Below are positions 1 through 9,987 of a DNA stretch of 64,000 nt, in pieces. How positions within the stretch are numbered: the stretch's first letter is position 1; every line of letters begins with the position of its first letter. A program made the position numbers and the translations under genes. The DNA comes from Rosa chinensis (Eukaryota > Streptophyta > Magnoliopsida > Rosales > Rosaceae), in the NCBI RefSeq assembly GCF_002994745.2, contig NC_037092.1, positions 88,636,398 through 88,700,397 of the forward strand, given 5' to 3'. The notes beneath the pieces were generated by a model. It saw only the letters and a program-made list of their open reading frames with translations, had not been told where the DNA came from and made no database searches.

Positions 1-211
1 ACTGCAAATGGGTGACCCAACCATCTCGATTACAAGTAATGCCTTGCCAATTGCAACAATCAGCGGAAGTCCAATTCAATAGAGGAGAAGACAGAGTGAG
101 AGCCAAGAACAGCAGAGAGCTGCGTTCGCTTTGGTTGCAAGCATGAATGTTTTCAAATATGATATTGGAAGAGAATATCAAGAGTAAGAAGAAAAGGAAT
201 GCATTAGCCAT
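1..211 (-). CDS. receptor-like protein (RLP copy A), N-terminal part, cut by window edge
   Basis: Read on the minus strand from an ATG at 211-209, this frame is open to the window edge (about 70 codons). It begins with a hydrophobic signal peptide rich in Phe and Leu, then the LRR N-terminal cap with the paired cysteines and the W-x-G-I-x-C pattern (CCNWQGITCNRDGWVTHLQ). It matches the start of the intact paralogue at 9988-12249 almost residue for residue. Its ATG corresponds to the second Met (12222) of that gene; the position of the first Met is TTG here. By family it would be a plasma-membrane leucine-rich-repeat receptor without a kinase. The rest lies left of the window, so its integrity cannot be judged. 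Confidence 0.85.
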   Translation of the reverse strand, partial: MANAFLFFLLLIFSSNIIFENIHACNQSERSSLLFLALTLSSPLLNWTSADCCNWQGITCNRDGWVTHLQ

Positions 212-618
212 TTGGTGATAAAGCTGAACTGGCAAGTCTGTTCGTTGGTTAGATCATATTTCACTCACGTTTGTATTTATATTGAACTAAAATGAGGTCG
301 ATCAGAATTGCCAAATTAATTGATGATTACTTTAGTTACTAGAAAAATAGTAACCCAGTCTGACCGGCACTAAGAAAGATAAGTATCATTGTGATATAGC
401 TAGACAAATTATTGAATATATTTTGTCATGGAATCCATCTCTAAGAAGATATTTTGTCAATATTATACAATATACTAAAGCTGGGTTGGCATTGTATACC
501 GTTCATGAAGAAATTGTACATCAATGTTCATCTTGCCCCGAAATGGAGCGACGGTTTTGCCCTTACTACTTGCCACAACTACGATTTTGCCATTGTTTTA
601 CGATAAGACGCTGGAGGC

Positions 619-682
<64 letters not shown>

Positions 683-770
683 GGTGATCGAGATAGACAC
701 ACAGCAACTTTGAGAGCGAAGAAACAATCGAGGGTTGGGTTTGTTTTGGAAGATGTTCCGTTTCACCTGT
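212..770 (-). promoter_or_regulatory. 5' flank of RLP copy A, no gene
   Basis: Upstream sequence of copy A. Short blocks match the upstream region of copy C, for example tctgaccggca near 359 and near 12550. No convincing TATA box or gene was found. The GA microsatellite lies in the part farthest from the gene. The open frames here are created by the dinucleotide run. Confidence 0.5.
622..681 (+). repeat. (GA)30 microsatellite
   Basis: An uninterrupted GA dinucleotide run of about 60 bases. It lies between the RLP copy A promoter and the 3' flank of copy B. Confidence 0.97.
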
Positions 771-838
771 ACAGGTTAGTTTGCACCGTAAGTAAATATA
801 TATGAAAATTTCATGCTTGTCAATGAAAATTTGTGGGA
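771..838 (-). other. distal 3' flank of RLP copy B, separated from it by the copia insertion
   Basis: This stretch matches the 3' flank of intact copy C at about 9855-9930, including the shared string gaaaatttcatgcttgtc. The homology continues on the far side of the copia element at 7218. The flank was therefore one piece before insertion. The five bases 834-838 (TGGGA) are the left target-site duplicate. Confidence 0.85.
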
Positions 839-1045
839 TGTTGAAGGAATATCGATTTAGTGTGCCTTATCAAACTAGGAGTAGCAATAGGAGAGAAGGT
901 TCTAGATTTCCCAATCCTACACGGATTGGTATTCCTTGTAACATTAGAACTAGCACTTTGTAATCCCTATATATAGGGCTCCTATTCTCAATAATAAGAA
1001 CACATCTCTCTCATCAATCTCTCTCAAATACATTATACTTAAACA
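839..1045 (+). repeat. copia 5' LTR
   Basis: 207 bp with TG...CA ends, identical by eye to the 3' LTR. A TATA box sits inside a perfect palindrome, CCCTATATATAGGG, at about 965-978. Transcription should start about 30 bp further on. Confidence 0.97.
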
Positions 1046-1062
1046 CGTTATCAGCACGACTC
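1046..1062 (+). promoter_or_regulatory. copia primer-binding site
   Basis: Directly after the LTR comes cgttatcagcacgac. The TATCAG core resembles the initiator-Met tRNA 3' end used by many plant elements. The match is only partial, so the primer tRNA is not certain. Confidence 0.6.
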
Positions 1063-1517
1063 TAACCACAAAACAGAAAACCAAAACTCATTCACAAATC
1101 AGCCCCTAGCCTGAGCTAGCCGAGCCTTCGCTGCAGCCCGAGCGCCCGTGCGCTTGCAACCTTGCACAGCAGCCCCTGCTGCCCCCTCCCTGCAGCCCTG
1201 CGTTCCAGCCTGCTGCCACCGAAGCATCCCTGCTGCGCAAACAAGCCAACGCACACCCACTGCATCTTTTTCCCGTTCCTGTGCACATCCGTCTTCTTGC
1301 AAGCCTCGAAACGTCTAGTTCGGAAGCTCAGATCGAAAAACTTTCTTCATCAAAGTTGTTCGTCTCTGTCTCTTCCATCTAACCTCCGAATTTCAACCTT
1401 ATCGGAGTCATATTGAGATCTGTACACCAATCGAGGTACAAGCTGTTCAGAACAGAATCTACTCGGATTGCTTCGCTCCATCACGCCTGCATCGACACGC
1501 GCGTGATCCAAATACAA

Positions 1518-1934
1518 GTAAGTATTCAAAAGAGTAAGTTTTGAAGTTCCTATAATTTCAGAATTTATATTTCTTCTTCTTTTCTCGGGGACTTGAAAAC
1601 CTCCCTTCTTCTACATCCCACCTTTCTTATAACGTGGGTTCGATTTTTGAGAAAAGCGGAATCGTGGGGATTCACGCAATTAACGAACTAAGAGCGTTCG
1701 TAAGACTTTGGACTAAGAGCGTCCGTAAGCATCGATTTAACGAACTAAGAGCGTTCGTAAGCTACGGACTAAGAGCGTTCGTGAGCATAGATTTTGACCA
1801 TTTAAACATCATTGTTTCGGTCTAATCCAATTATTCTTGGAAATCGATTTCTTGGTAGCATAGCTCGGAAATCTTATTTAGTTTTCGTGGAAGCATTGAC
1901 TCCGAAACTAACTTGTTTTTGTTTCATCTTTCAG
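1518..1934 (+). other. possible leader intron upstream of copia gag
   Basis: A strong donor-like string (GTAAGTAT at about 1518) and a polypyrimidine tract ending CTTTCAG at 1934 bracket this stretch. The gag ATG (1936) follows one base later. Removing it would shorten a leader of about 890 bp. This is inference from splice-site resemblance only. Confidence 0.35.
1687..1785 (+). repeat. four dispersed copies of an 18-bp unit in the copia leader
   Basis: The unit actaagagcgttcgtaag, with one or two changes, occurs at 1687-1704, 1712-1729, 1744-1761 and 1768-1785. The spacing alternates between 25, 32 and 24 bp, so the higher-order unit is a pair. Confidence 0.9.
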
Positions 1935-1935
1935 G

Positions 1936-2863
1936 ATGTCAAACACAAACAAACTCGATTTTGTTCCATTGGATTATGCAGGCAAAAGGTACTTAATTTG
2001 GGTCACTGATGTCGAGATCCACCTCATTGCCCGTGATTTATTGCATACAATCCAAGAGCTTTGTCCTATAGAAACAGCTCCAGACCCTCAAACTGAGAAA
2101 GATAATTCCAAGGCACTTGCCTTCATGAAACGTCACATGGATAGTGACCTACAGTTTGAGTTCATAAATGAGGATAGCGCCATAAAGCTTTGGCATGCGC
2201 TTCGCGAACGATATGGCAATGTTCGTGACTCCATACTTCCGAATACAGAAGCAGAATGGAAACATCTTCGCTTTTCTGAATTTGACACTGTCATGCAATT
2301 TTATTCGGAAGCTCTCAGCATCAGAGCAATGATGCGTCTCTGTGGAAAAACAATCACAGAAGACCAATTGATTGAGAAAACCCTCAAATACCTTCCCCAT
2401 CTATGCTATGAGGTCCTCTGACTTATTCCGGACTCATGTAAATGCAAGGCGGATCACAAGTTTTCAACAGCTTATTGAAGCTATGGTCACTACTGAAAGA
2501 CATGGCAATGAACTTGTGAAAAGAGAAATTGATAGGCTTCAAGATAGCTATCAAGAGCATCGTCCTATGGCTAGAGAAAGTCGCCATCGACGTCATGATC
2601 CATACGATCGAAATGCTCAAGAAGGTAATCGCTCAAGGCGACAATCCCACGACCGTAGGAGGCGTGATTTTGAGGGAAATAGGGTTGGAAACCATGGAGC
2701 CAACGTTGGCCATGGGCACCACTTTCCAACGCCACCAGTCCTAGGGACTATGCATATTGCGCCAATGCGCCTCAATCAAGGGAGAATCCTCTTTATGGTG
2801 TCTATTTCTGATATGGAACGTCTGATCAATGGACCTGAATTTGCAATGTACCTACGAAGGTAG
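1936..2863 (+). pseudogene. copia gag, frameshifted
   Basis: The frame opens at ATG 1936 and runs through a copia Gag capsid-like region (KLWHALRERYGN, then HLRFSEFDTVMQF). It stops at 2421 because of a frameshift near 2385-2395. The continuation, with the residues RITSFQQLIEAM, is in the next frame from about 2390 to a stop at 2863 and includes a basic Arg/His-rich segment. I could not find the CCHC zinc knuckle expected at the end of Gag. The product would be a truncated capsid. Confidence 0.85.
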
Positions 2864-3022
2864 TCGCATCATGGTGATCAAGACTTCGAGTTCACAAAGA
2901 CTTTAAATCTGGCGATGAAGACAAAATACCGCAGATTTTTATTTATAGTCTTTTATTTTTCCAAGAATTATGTCATGGCAATTATGCCTTAAATCAATTT
3001 GATTTTTATATTGGATTAGATT
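2864..3022 (+). other. degenerate stretch where copia protease is expected
   Basis: AT-rich with stops in all frames. No D-S/T-G protease motif was recognised here or next to it. The expected zinc-knuckle and protease segment appears to have been deleted or scrambled. Confidence 0.6.
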
Positions 3023-6000
3023 ATGGTCACGAAACTTTGGTGTCATCATTGGATATTATTAATAAAGTATCGATTTATTTTATCTCATGTCGTAGACATG
3101 TTTTTCGAACTTTATTATTTCAAAGATATAAGAGCCAATGGTTTTCATGTGGAAACACATTGTGAGAATGGACAAGAGTTCCTTTGCATCACCTCTAATG
3201 ACTACGGACATAAACGAGTATTAGAGAAACTTATGTGTCGCTCTAGTGGGTTGTATGCAACCACTATTCGAGTCATTGAATCCAACCATGTCATGAGAGA
3301 TGATTTATGGGATTCCGACACGTATAGGCTTTGGCACGACCGTTTGGGACACCCAGGTCGTGACATGATGATCCGTATATTAAAGACTTCACACGGACAT
3401 CCCTTTTTCAGAACGAAAGGAAGTAAAACTTGAAATTTGGATCAAGGAGGAGCACCTGCGCCTCACGGCGCCTTTCCCCCTCAAGTCCGGCCATCCCCGG
3501 TCGGCGCCGCCATCCCCCTGCGGCCCAAGGGTGGCTTTGACGCCACCCCTGCTCCCTTGACTCCCATTTTTACTTCTAAGGTCCATTGTGACTTCATGGC
3601 TCAGCCAAAATCCTCATTGGTTGTTTCCAAAGCCCATCATTCGTTCTGCAAAGCCTGCTCTTTAGCAAAGTTAGGATCGAGACCATCCTATGCAAAGGAC
3701 ACCAAAGAAAATATACCATTCTTGCAAAGAATCCAAGGTGATATTTGTGGACCTATTCAACCACCATGCGGACCATTTAGATATTTTATGGTGTTGGTTG
3801 ATGCATCGACACGCTGGTCACATGTCATGCTATTGTCCACAAGGAACGCTGCATTTGCTAAACTCCTAGCACAAATAATTAAGTTACGGGCTCACCACCC
3901 TGATCATCCCATTAAGTCTATAAGATTAGACAATGCTGGGGAGTTTACATCAAAGACTTTTGATGATTATTGCATGTCCATTGGGATTGATGTTGAACAT
4001 CCTGTTCCTCATGTTCATACCCAAAATAGTCTCGCAGAAGCCACCATTAAACGACTACAAATGGTTGCTCGAGCATTGGTGATGCGCACCAATCTCCCTA
4101 TTTCTGCTTGGGGCTATGCAATATTGCATGCAGCTGTGCTTATTCGTCTGAGGCCCACTGCCACTCAACCCTTCTCTGCGTCCCAGATGGTTACTGGGTA
4201 TGAGCCTGATGTCTCACACTTACGCATATTTGGGTGTGCAGTCTATGTGCCTATTGCGCCGCCACAGCGCACCAAAATGGGTCCTCAAAGACGATTAGGC
4301 CTTTATGTTGGATATGATTCTCCAACGATTATCCGCTACATAGAACCCTTGACAGGCGATCTCTTTACCGCTAGATTTGCGGATTGTCACTTCGATGAGA
4401 CAGTCTTCCGGTCGTTAGGGGGAGATAAGAACATCAATGTTCAACAGGAACGACAGGAATTGTCGTGGTCTGTCCCCACTCTGTCTCATCTTGATCCCCG
4501 AACCGCACAGTCAGAAATTGAAGTGCGGAGAATTCTCGATCTTCATAACGTAGCAGATTCGATGCCTGATGCGTTTTCTGATATCGCTAAAGTGACGAGA
4601 TCACACATACCTGCTGCAAACGTGCCTGCAAGGATTGATGTCCCTAAAAGTAGAGGACATGACGCCAACTCAAGAATGCATGAGCATGGCGCCAACGTCC
4701 CATCTCTCAATGATGGTGACGTTGTGGCTAGGCCCACGGCTCCCGCCAAGAAGCGCGGGAGGCCCATAGGTTCGATGGATTCTCGCCCAAGAAAGAAAGC
4801 GAGTTCGGCACAAAATAATCCATTAATCATCGATGTAAATAATCCATCTCATGAGAATATTCCGGATTATGGTTATGTCCAAGAGACATCATTGGGGGAC
4901 GCTCCAATGTCAGAACCAACTCCAGAGAATAGAGAGATCTCCATAAATTACACTAGTGTACATGAGATGATGGATAGAAATTCTATGGCGATTGATGATG
5001 CATTTGCATATCATATTGCAAAAGGAATTATAGAATATGATGATATCGAACCTCGCTCTGTTGAAGAATGTCAACAAAGAGCGGATTGGCCTAAATGGAA
5101 AGATGCAATCCAGGTTGAATTGGATTCACTAACAAAGAGACAGGTATTTGGGCCTGTAACGCAGACACCCCCAAGTGTAAAGCCTGTTGGCCATAAATGG
5201 GTCTTTGTTAGAAAGCGTAATGAGAAAAACGAGGTTGTTAGATACAAAGCCCGCCTTGTGGCGCAAGGTTTCTCACAACGCCCTGGAATTGACTACGAGG
5301 AGACATATTCTCCCGTAATGGACGTCATAACGTTCCGCTACCTTGTCAGTTTGGTAGTTTCCGAAAAACTTGACATGCAGCTTATGGATGTGGTTACAGC
5401 ATATCTCTATGGGGATCTAGATTCAGAGATATATATGAAGGTTCCAGATGGACTTCAATTACCCAAATCAAGTGGCTCTAAACCACGGAGCGCGTTTTCA
5501 ATAAGATTAAAACGCTCACTATATGGATTAAAACAATCCGGACGGATGTGGTATAACCGTCTAAGTGACTACTTGATTGGGAAGGGATATATTAACAATG
5601 AAATATGCCCATGCGTGTTCATTAAAAGAACAAGTTCCGGATTTGCAATCGTAGCAGTTTATGTCGATGACATGAACCTAATTGGAACTCTAGATGAGTT
5701 GAAGGTAACTGCTAAATACTTGAAATCCGAATTTGAGATGAAAGATCTTGGGAAAACACGGTTTTGTCTCGGTTGAGAACTCGAGCACCGTAGTGATGGA
5801 ATCTTGATCCATCAGTCTGCATATACTCAGAAAATCCTAAAGCGCTTTAATGAAGATAAAGCAAAGCCTACGAGTACTCCCATGATCGGCCGTAATCTTG
5901 AGCCCGGAAAAGATCCGTTTCGTCCAAGGGATGAGGACGAAGAACCATTAGAGGCCGAGGTGCCCTATTTGAGTGCAATAGGCGCATTATTGTACTTAGC

Positions 6001-6811
6001 TCAATGCACAAGACCGGATATCTCATTCGCAGTGAACTTGTTAGCTCGACATAGCTCTGCGCCAACACGCCGCCATTGGATTGGTATAAAGACAATCTTT
6101 CGATACCTAAGAGGTACGATTGATATGGGCCTATTCTATCCCTACAGAGAGAAAAGGAATGACGGAAAATTGGGATTGGACCCCAAGAGGCAAAACGCCC
6201 CCGTCCATGGAATGGCCGCCGGCCATGTTGCCGCCGCCGGCGCCGCCACCGCTCATGGTGGCCGGCATTCTCCTATCTCCCTCCATCAAAACGACAATGA
6301 TGTCTTGATGGGTTTTGCTGATGCAGGGTACCTCTCTGACCCTCACAAAGGTCGCTCCCAAACTGGTTATGTCTTTACCATGGGAAGCACTGCGATATCT
6401 TGGAGGTCTATAAAACAGACCCTTGTTGCTACTTCCTCAAATCATGCAGAGATTATTGCTCTACATGAAGCTGTACGTGAATGTATATGGCTAAGGTCCG
6501 TAATTCGACACATTCAAGGAAGTTGTGGTTTGAAGTCTACCACAAATGAACCTACATGCATTTATGAGGATAATGCAGCTTGTATTGAACAAATGAAGTT
6601 AGGTTTCATCAAGGGCGACAACACCAAGCATATATCGCCTAAGTTCTTTTATAATCAGCAACAACAATCACTCCTAAAGATTGAAGTGAATCAAATCCGA
6701 TCAGAGGATAATGTAGCGGACTTATTCACTAAGTCGTTACCTAAATCCACCTTCGAGAAACGTGTGAAGAGCATCGGATTGAGAAAGTTATCCGAACTCC
6801 CACGATTATAG
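3023..6811 (+). pseudogene. copia pol: integrase, reverse transcriptase, RNase H, with two in-frame stops
   Basis: One reading frame runs through the whole stretch, interrupted by TGA at 3431-3433 and TGA at 5774-5776. In order: the GAG-pre-integrase motif (LWHDRLGHPG near 3330); the integrase zinc pair CKAC near 3650; the D-D-E core (GDICGP near 3737, RLDNAGEF near 3926, NSLAEA near 4030); the copia RT with YVDDM at about 5659; and RNase H with GFADAGYLSD (from 6310), HAEIIAL and YEDNAACIEQ. The frame ends with TAG at 6809-6811. Two GC-rich segments (about 3440-3560 and 6180-6290) interrupt otherwise alignable sequence. No full polyprotein can be made from this copy. Confidence 0.93.
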
Positions 6812-7010
6812 CAATCAGGGGGAGATATCGACATCAGGGGGAGTTATGATGTCTACATGTTCGATCTCGAAGAGTGAAGGACGTGTTGTGCTCTTTTTGT
6901 CCTTCGACCAGGGTTATTTTTATCCCACAGGGTTTTTGTTACCTGGCAAGGTTTTTAACGAGGCAACAGATGAAGCGTCACCACCAAGTTTGAAGCGGCA
7001 CAAGGGGGAG
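6812..7010 (+). other. copia 3' untranslated region and polypurine tract
   Basis: Non-coding, with repeated cagggggag motifs (near 6817 and 6834). It ends in the polypurine tract caagggggag (7001-7010), which directly abuts the 3' LTR and would prime plus-strand synthesis. Confidence 0.85.
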
Positions 7011-7217
7011 TGTTGAAGGAATATCGATTTAGTGTGCCTTATCAAACTAGGAGTAGCAATAGGAGAGAAGGTTCTAGATTTCCCAATCCTACACGGATTG
7101 GTATTCCTTGTAACATTAGAACTAGCACTTTGTAATCCCTATATATAGGGCTCCTATTCTCAATAATAAGAACACATCTCTCTCATCAATCTCTCTCAAA
7201 TACATTATACTTAAACA
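7011..7217 (+). repeat. copia 3' LTR
   Basis: 207 bp, identical by eye to 839-1045, followed by the right target duplicate TGGGA (7218-7222). Confidence 0.97.
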
Positions 7218-7284
7218 TGGGAATGTTTTTTATGATTATTACAATAAGAGTAGTAGAGTACTATATATGTCTACTATCTAACTT

Positions 7285-7827
7285 CTAAACAAACTTTCTC
7301 CTCATGCTTGCCATACACTCTGCTATCATCACATGGAAGCTGTCTTGTACTTTGTCTAGGAAATGGTAATATGCACACCTCCACTTTCTCATAAGCACCA
7401 AGGGACCACAGACTCCCCAAAATCCTGTAATGTACCCAAGTGCAACAGAAACATAAAACCATGGAATTTGATGCTCCTTGTTGTCTGCATCTGGGGTGCT
7501 CATATCAGGTGCATCAGCACCCTCTGTTGTCTGACACTTATTTGGAAGTGGGGCACCACAAAGTTGATTCCCCTCAAATGCAGAAGCATTGAAACTTTGG
7601 AGTTGAGTGCCTGATGGTATTCGTCCTCCAAGATTATTGTACGAGACATTGAAACTTGATAAGAAATTAAGACCTGTAAATGATGCCGGGATTTTTCCAG
7701 ACAAATGGTTCATGGAGAGATCCAGTCTCTCCATGTACTTTAAGTAAGATATCTGGTCTGGAATGTTGCCGGAGAAGTTGTTAGCACTAAAATCCAGCCC
7801 TTGGAGAAGCTGCAATTGGCCAATCTC
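7285..7827 (-). pseudogene. RLP copy B, C-terminal remnant
   Basis: The last 180 or so codons of an RLP, open to the stop at 7285: final LRRs, the cap FEGNQLCGAPLP, an acidic linker, a transmembrane helix (VALGYITGFWGVCGPLVLM) and a short basic tail. It is very close to the same part of copy C. Homology ends abruptly at about 7827, where a plus-strand DUF538 fragment begins. The signal peptide, LRR N-cap and most repeats are gone. No start codon or promoter is left, so a functional receptor is not expected. Confidence 0.9.
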
Positions 7828-7872
7828 CGACGATGGAACCTACACTCTCTCCGACGATGGAACCTTCGAGAT
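7825..7872 (+). repeat. 24-bp direct duplication at the RLP/DUF538 junction
   Basis: The string ctccgacgatggaacc occurs at 7825-7840 and again at 7849-7864, a period of 24 bp (eight codons, DDGTYTLS then DDGTF). It lies exactly at the breakpoint, as expected from slippage during break repair. Confidence 0.85.
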
Positions 7873-8158
7873 CTATCTCGAAAACCCATGTTATGTTCAC
7901 TTTGATCAGTTGGTGTACTACAGCAAGAACATCAAAGGGAAGCTGAGTTTCGGCTCTGTTTCCGATGTGTCGGGGATTCAAGCCAAGAAGCTATTTATTT
8001 GGGTTACCGTGACGGGGATGCATATGGAACTAGGGTCTGATTCAGTTGAGTTTTACGTTGGGGCTCTGTCCGAGAAATTGCCTGCTAAACAGTTCGAGGA
8101 TATTCCTGTATGTAAGAGCAAGGCTTGCCGAGGAGGAGCTAGTGTTGAGTCAATGTGA
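7829..8158 (+). pseudogene. DUF538 family protein, 5'-truncated
   Basis: The frame reads through the conserved DUF538 body: FEIYLENPCYVHFD, a YYSKNIKGKLSFGS segment, KKLFIWVTVTG and the C-terminal EFYVGALSEKLP. It ends at TGA 8156-8158. The normal N-terminus (secretory signal and first strands) is absent. Homology starts at the breakpoint with RLP copy B. The frame stays open upstream through antisense RLP sequence to an ATG at 7763, giving an accidental 131-codon chimera. The function of DUF538 proteins is not well defined; several are secreted or membrane-associated in plants. Confidence 0.85.
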
Positions 8159-9854
8159 GGTAAATTATATGGGAAAGACTGGATTTTGTGTTTCTGAGAT
8201 TTCTAATTTTACTTTGAAGAGTTGGGCAAAATAAGCAAAGAAACCACAGCCAACATTTACTTCTACTTCAAGTTAAAGACTGGGTTCCTTTTTGTAAAAA
8301 ATTTGTTATTGTACATGAAGAATTAGATTAGGTTTTAATTATGTCCATATTCTGTTAGTTAAGAAGTTTAAAAGTTTGAAAAATTCTGGTCTTCTGAGTG
8401 ATTGAACTTGAATGTGTGAAATGTTTATCCCATTTGTGTTGATAACCAAATCAAAGTATCAAATGAAGGAAAAGGAAGATATGTTTTCGATTGGTTTTTT
8501 TGGTTATTTAGAGCAACAATTGCAGGATCAAGAGATTCTTGTTGTCATTTTAAATTTTAAAAAGGAGAATTCTGATGAATTACTTGCTAAAATCATCTTG
8601 TTGAACCTATGTTATGTCTTTCCTTTCCATATTTCTGAGGTTATGATGAAAATAAGTTTCTCCATTTTCCTTTCCAATCAAAAACTTGCTTGCTTTGATA
8701 AAGATAATGTCTGTGAGAAGTTTGTACTCCAACCCTGCACTTCTGAAGGTTTGGAATCTCAAGTTTTGTACTTGCATCATGTATGTCTGTGCGCATTTTT
8801 TTATGAAGGCCATAGAAAAGGCACTTGACCTTTGTATTGTAACGGTTGCTTGGATAGTCGAATCCTATTTCACTTGGTATCACACTATCACTCCATCTAT
8901 GATCTAATTCTTGAGGCCAATGCTCATATGGGTGGGTTCAGGGTTAGGAGGATAGTTATCAGCCCCATTTTTACCCTCCAAAAGGTAAAAAAATTATCGT
9001 CCCCATCTCGTGCCCTGTCTAGGAAGTTTAGGTGATTAGTGAAATCATATCTGGTGTGTCGTTATGCTCTTTGTACTATTGGTCATTGTTTCCCTGAATT
9101 AATTGTTCATTTAGTAAAGAATGAAATTGCAACGGCCTTTGTCCTTTTTAAGCAAGATGTAGTGGAGCAGATATTCTTATTAAAAAAAAAAAAAATGAAG
9201 CCAATAGTTCTTGAAATTGTTATTTTGTCATTGATCCTTTAATAAACACTGAGCAGACAATTCTGAGTTAATAAACTTTAGCAGCATGCATAATCAGCAA
9301 ATTCTTCAAGGGAACATATTCATATGTAGATACGATTGCCTTTGAAGTGAAACCAAGACCAAATTTGCAATTCTTAAGCTCTAAACCTTCGATATCGTGT
9401 TGCTGTTTGCTGTGAGTAGAAGGCTCTTGCATGAATACCAGCTTCTTACCCGAGTATTTCCTGTTTGAAGAAAATTCTTTAACCCAAATTTACACTGGAG
9501 AATATTTTCCCATTTAAAAGTTAAAAGTGCTTTCTTTTGGCTCCTATCATCTTCCGTTGTCTGATTAGGCTTGAATGAATTACTCCATTGGAGACTCTAT
9601 CAGTCTGTTGTATGCTAGACCTTATTTAAGTGCCAGTCGATATTATGCTAGTCTTTGGTGGACTAATGTAGTTTCCTTAATGGTATTGCAGGTGTGCATA
9701 TGTTTCTCTCTGTTGCAAGAATTTTATGCTGGTTGCTCTCAAGATGTCTCCACACAAGTGGCCTACAGAAGCAAGCATATGTGCATATGAATTTCTTGTT
9801 AGTTGCCACAAAAAGAAGTAATGTATGGTTATTTCCTCTGTTTGCCAACTACAG
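8159..9854. other. no clear gene; probable DUF538 3' flank and unassigned sequence
   Basis: AT-rich with no recognisable coding domain. An A-run lies at about 9181-9193. The open frames are short and lack codon structure. One exon-like antisense stretch is listed separately (9268-9460). Confidence 0.6.
9268..9460 (-). other. exon-like antisense fragment, unidentified
   Basis: On the minus strand a polypyrimidine tract ending AACAG is followed from 9460 by about 63 open codons (including KLVFMQEPSTHSKQQ and FGLGFTSKAIVSTYEY) to TAA at 9270-9268. It reads like a terminal exon, but no partner exon was found and I do not recognise the family. It may be debris from the rearrangement that truncated the neighbours. 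Confidence 0.25.
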
Positions 9855-9987
9855 GCACATCTACACCGTATGAAGTATAAGTAAATATATGTGAAAATTT
9901 CATGCTTGTCGATGGAAATTTGTGGGAATGGTTTATTATGATTATTACAATAAGAGTTTTTGGAGTACCATGACTACTATCTAACTT

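Larger units (their letters stand above)
839..7217 (+). mobile_element. Ty1/copia LTR retrotransposon, recent but coding-defective
   Basis: A complete insertion of 6379 bp with 207-bp LTRs (839-1045 and 7011-7217) that start TG and end CA. It is flanked by the 5-bp duplication TGGGA (834-838 and 7218-7222). A primer-binding-like site follows the 5' LTR and a purine tract precedes the 3' LTR. The domain order gag, integrase, reverse transcriptase, RNase H is diagnostic of copia. The LTRs look identical by eye, so the insertion is very young, yet the coding region has a frameshift, stop codons and no recognisable protease. It lies about 65 bp downstream of the stop codon of RLP copy B. Confidence 0.97.

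Noticed and set aside
524..805. Open frames through the GA microsatellite
   Set aside because: Any dinucleotide run keeps frames open as Arg/Glu or Ser/Leu repeats; there is no domain and no conserved start.
839..7217. Endogenous pararetrovirus instead of copia
   Set aside because: LTRs, target duplicates, and integrase located before reverse transcriptase identify Ty1/copia.
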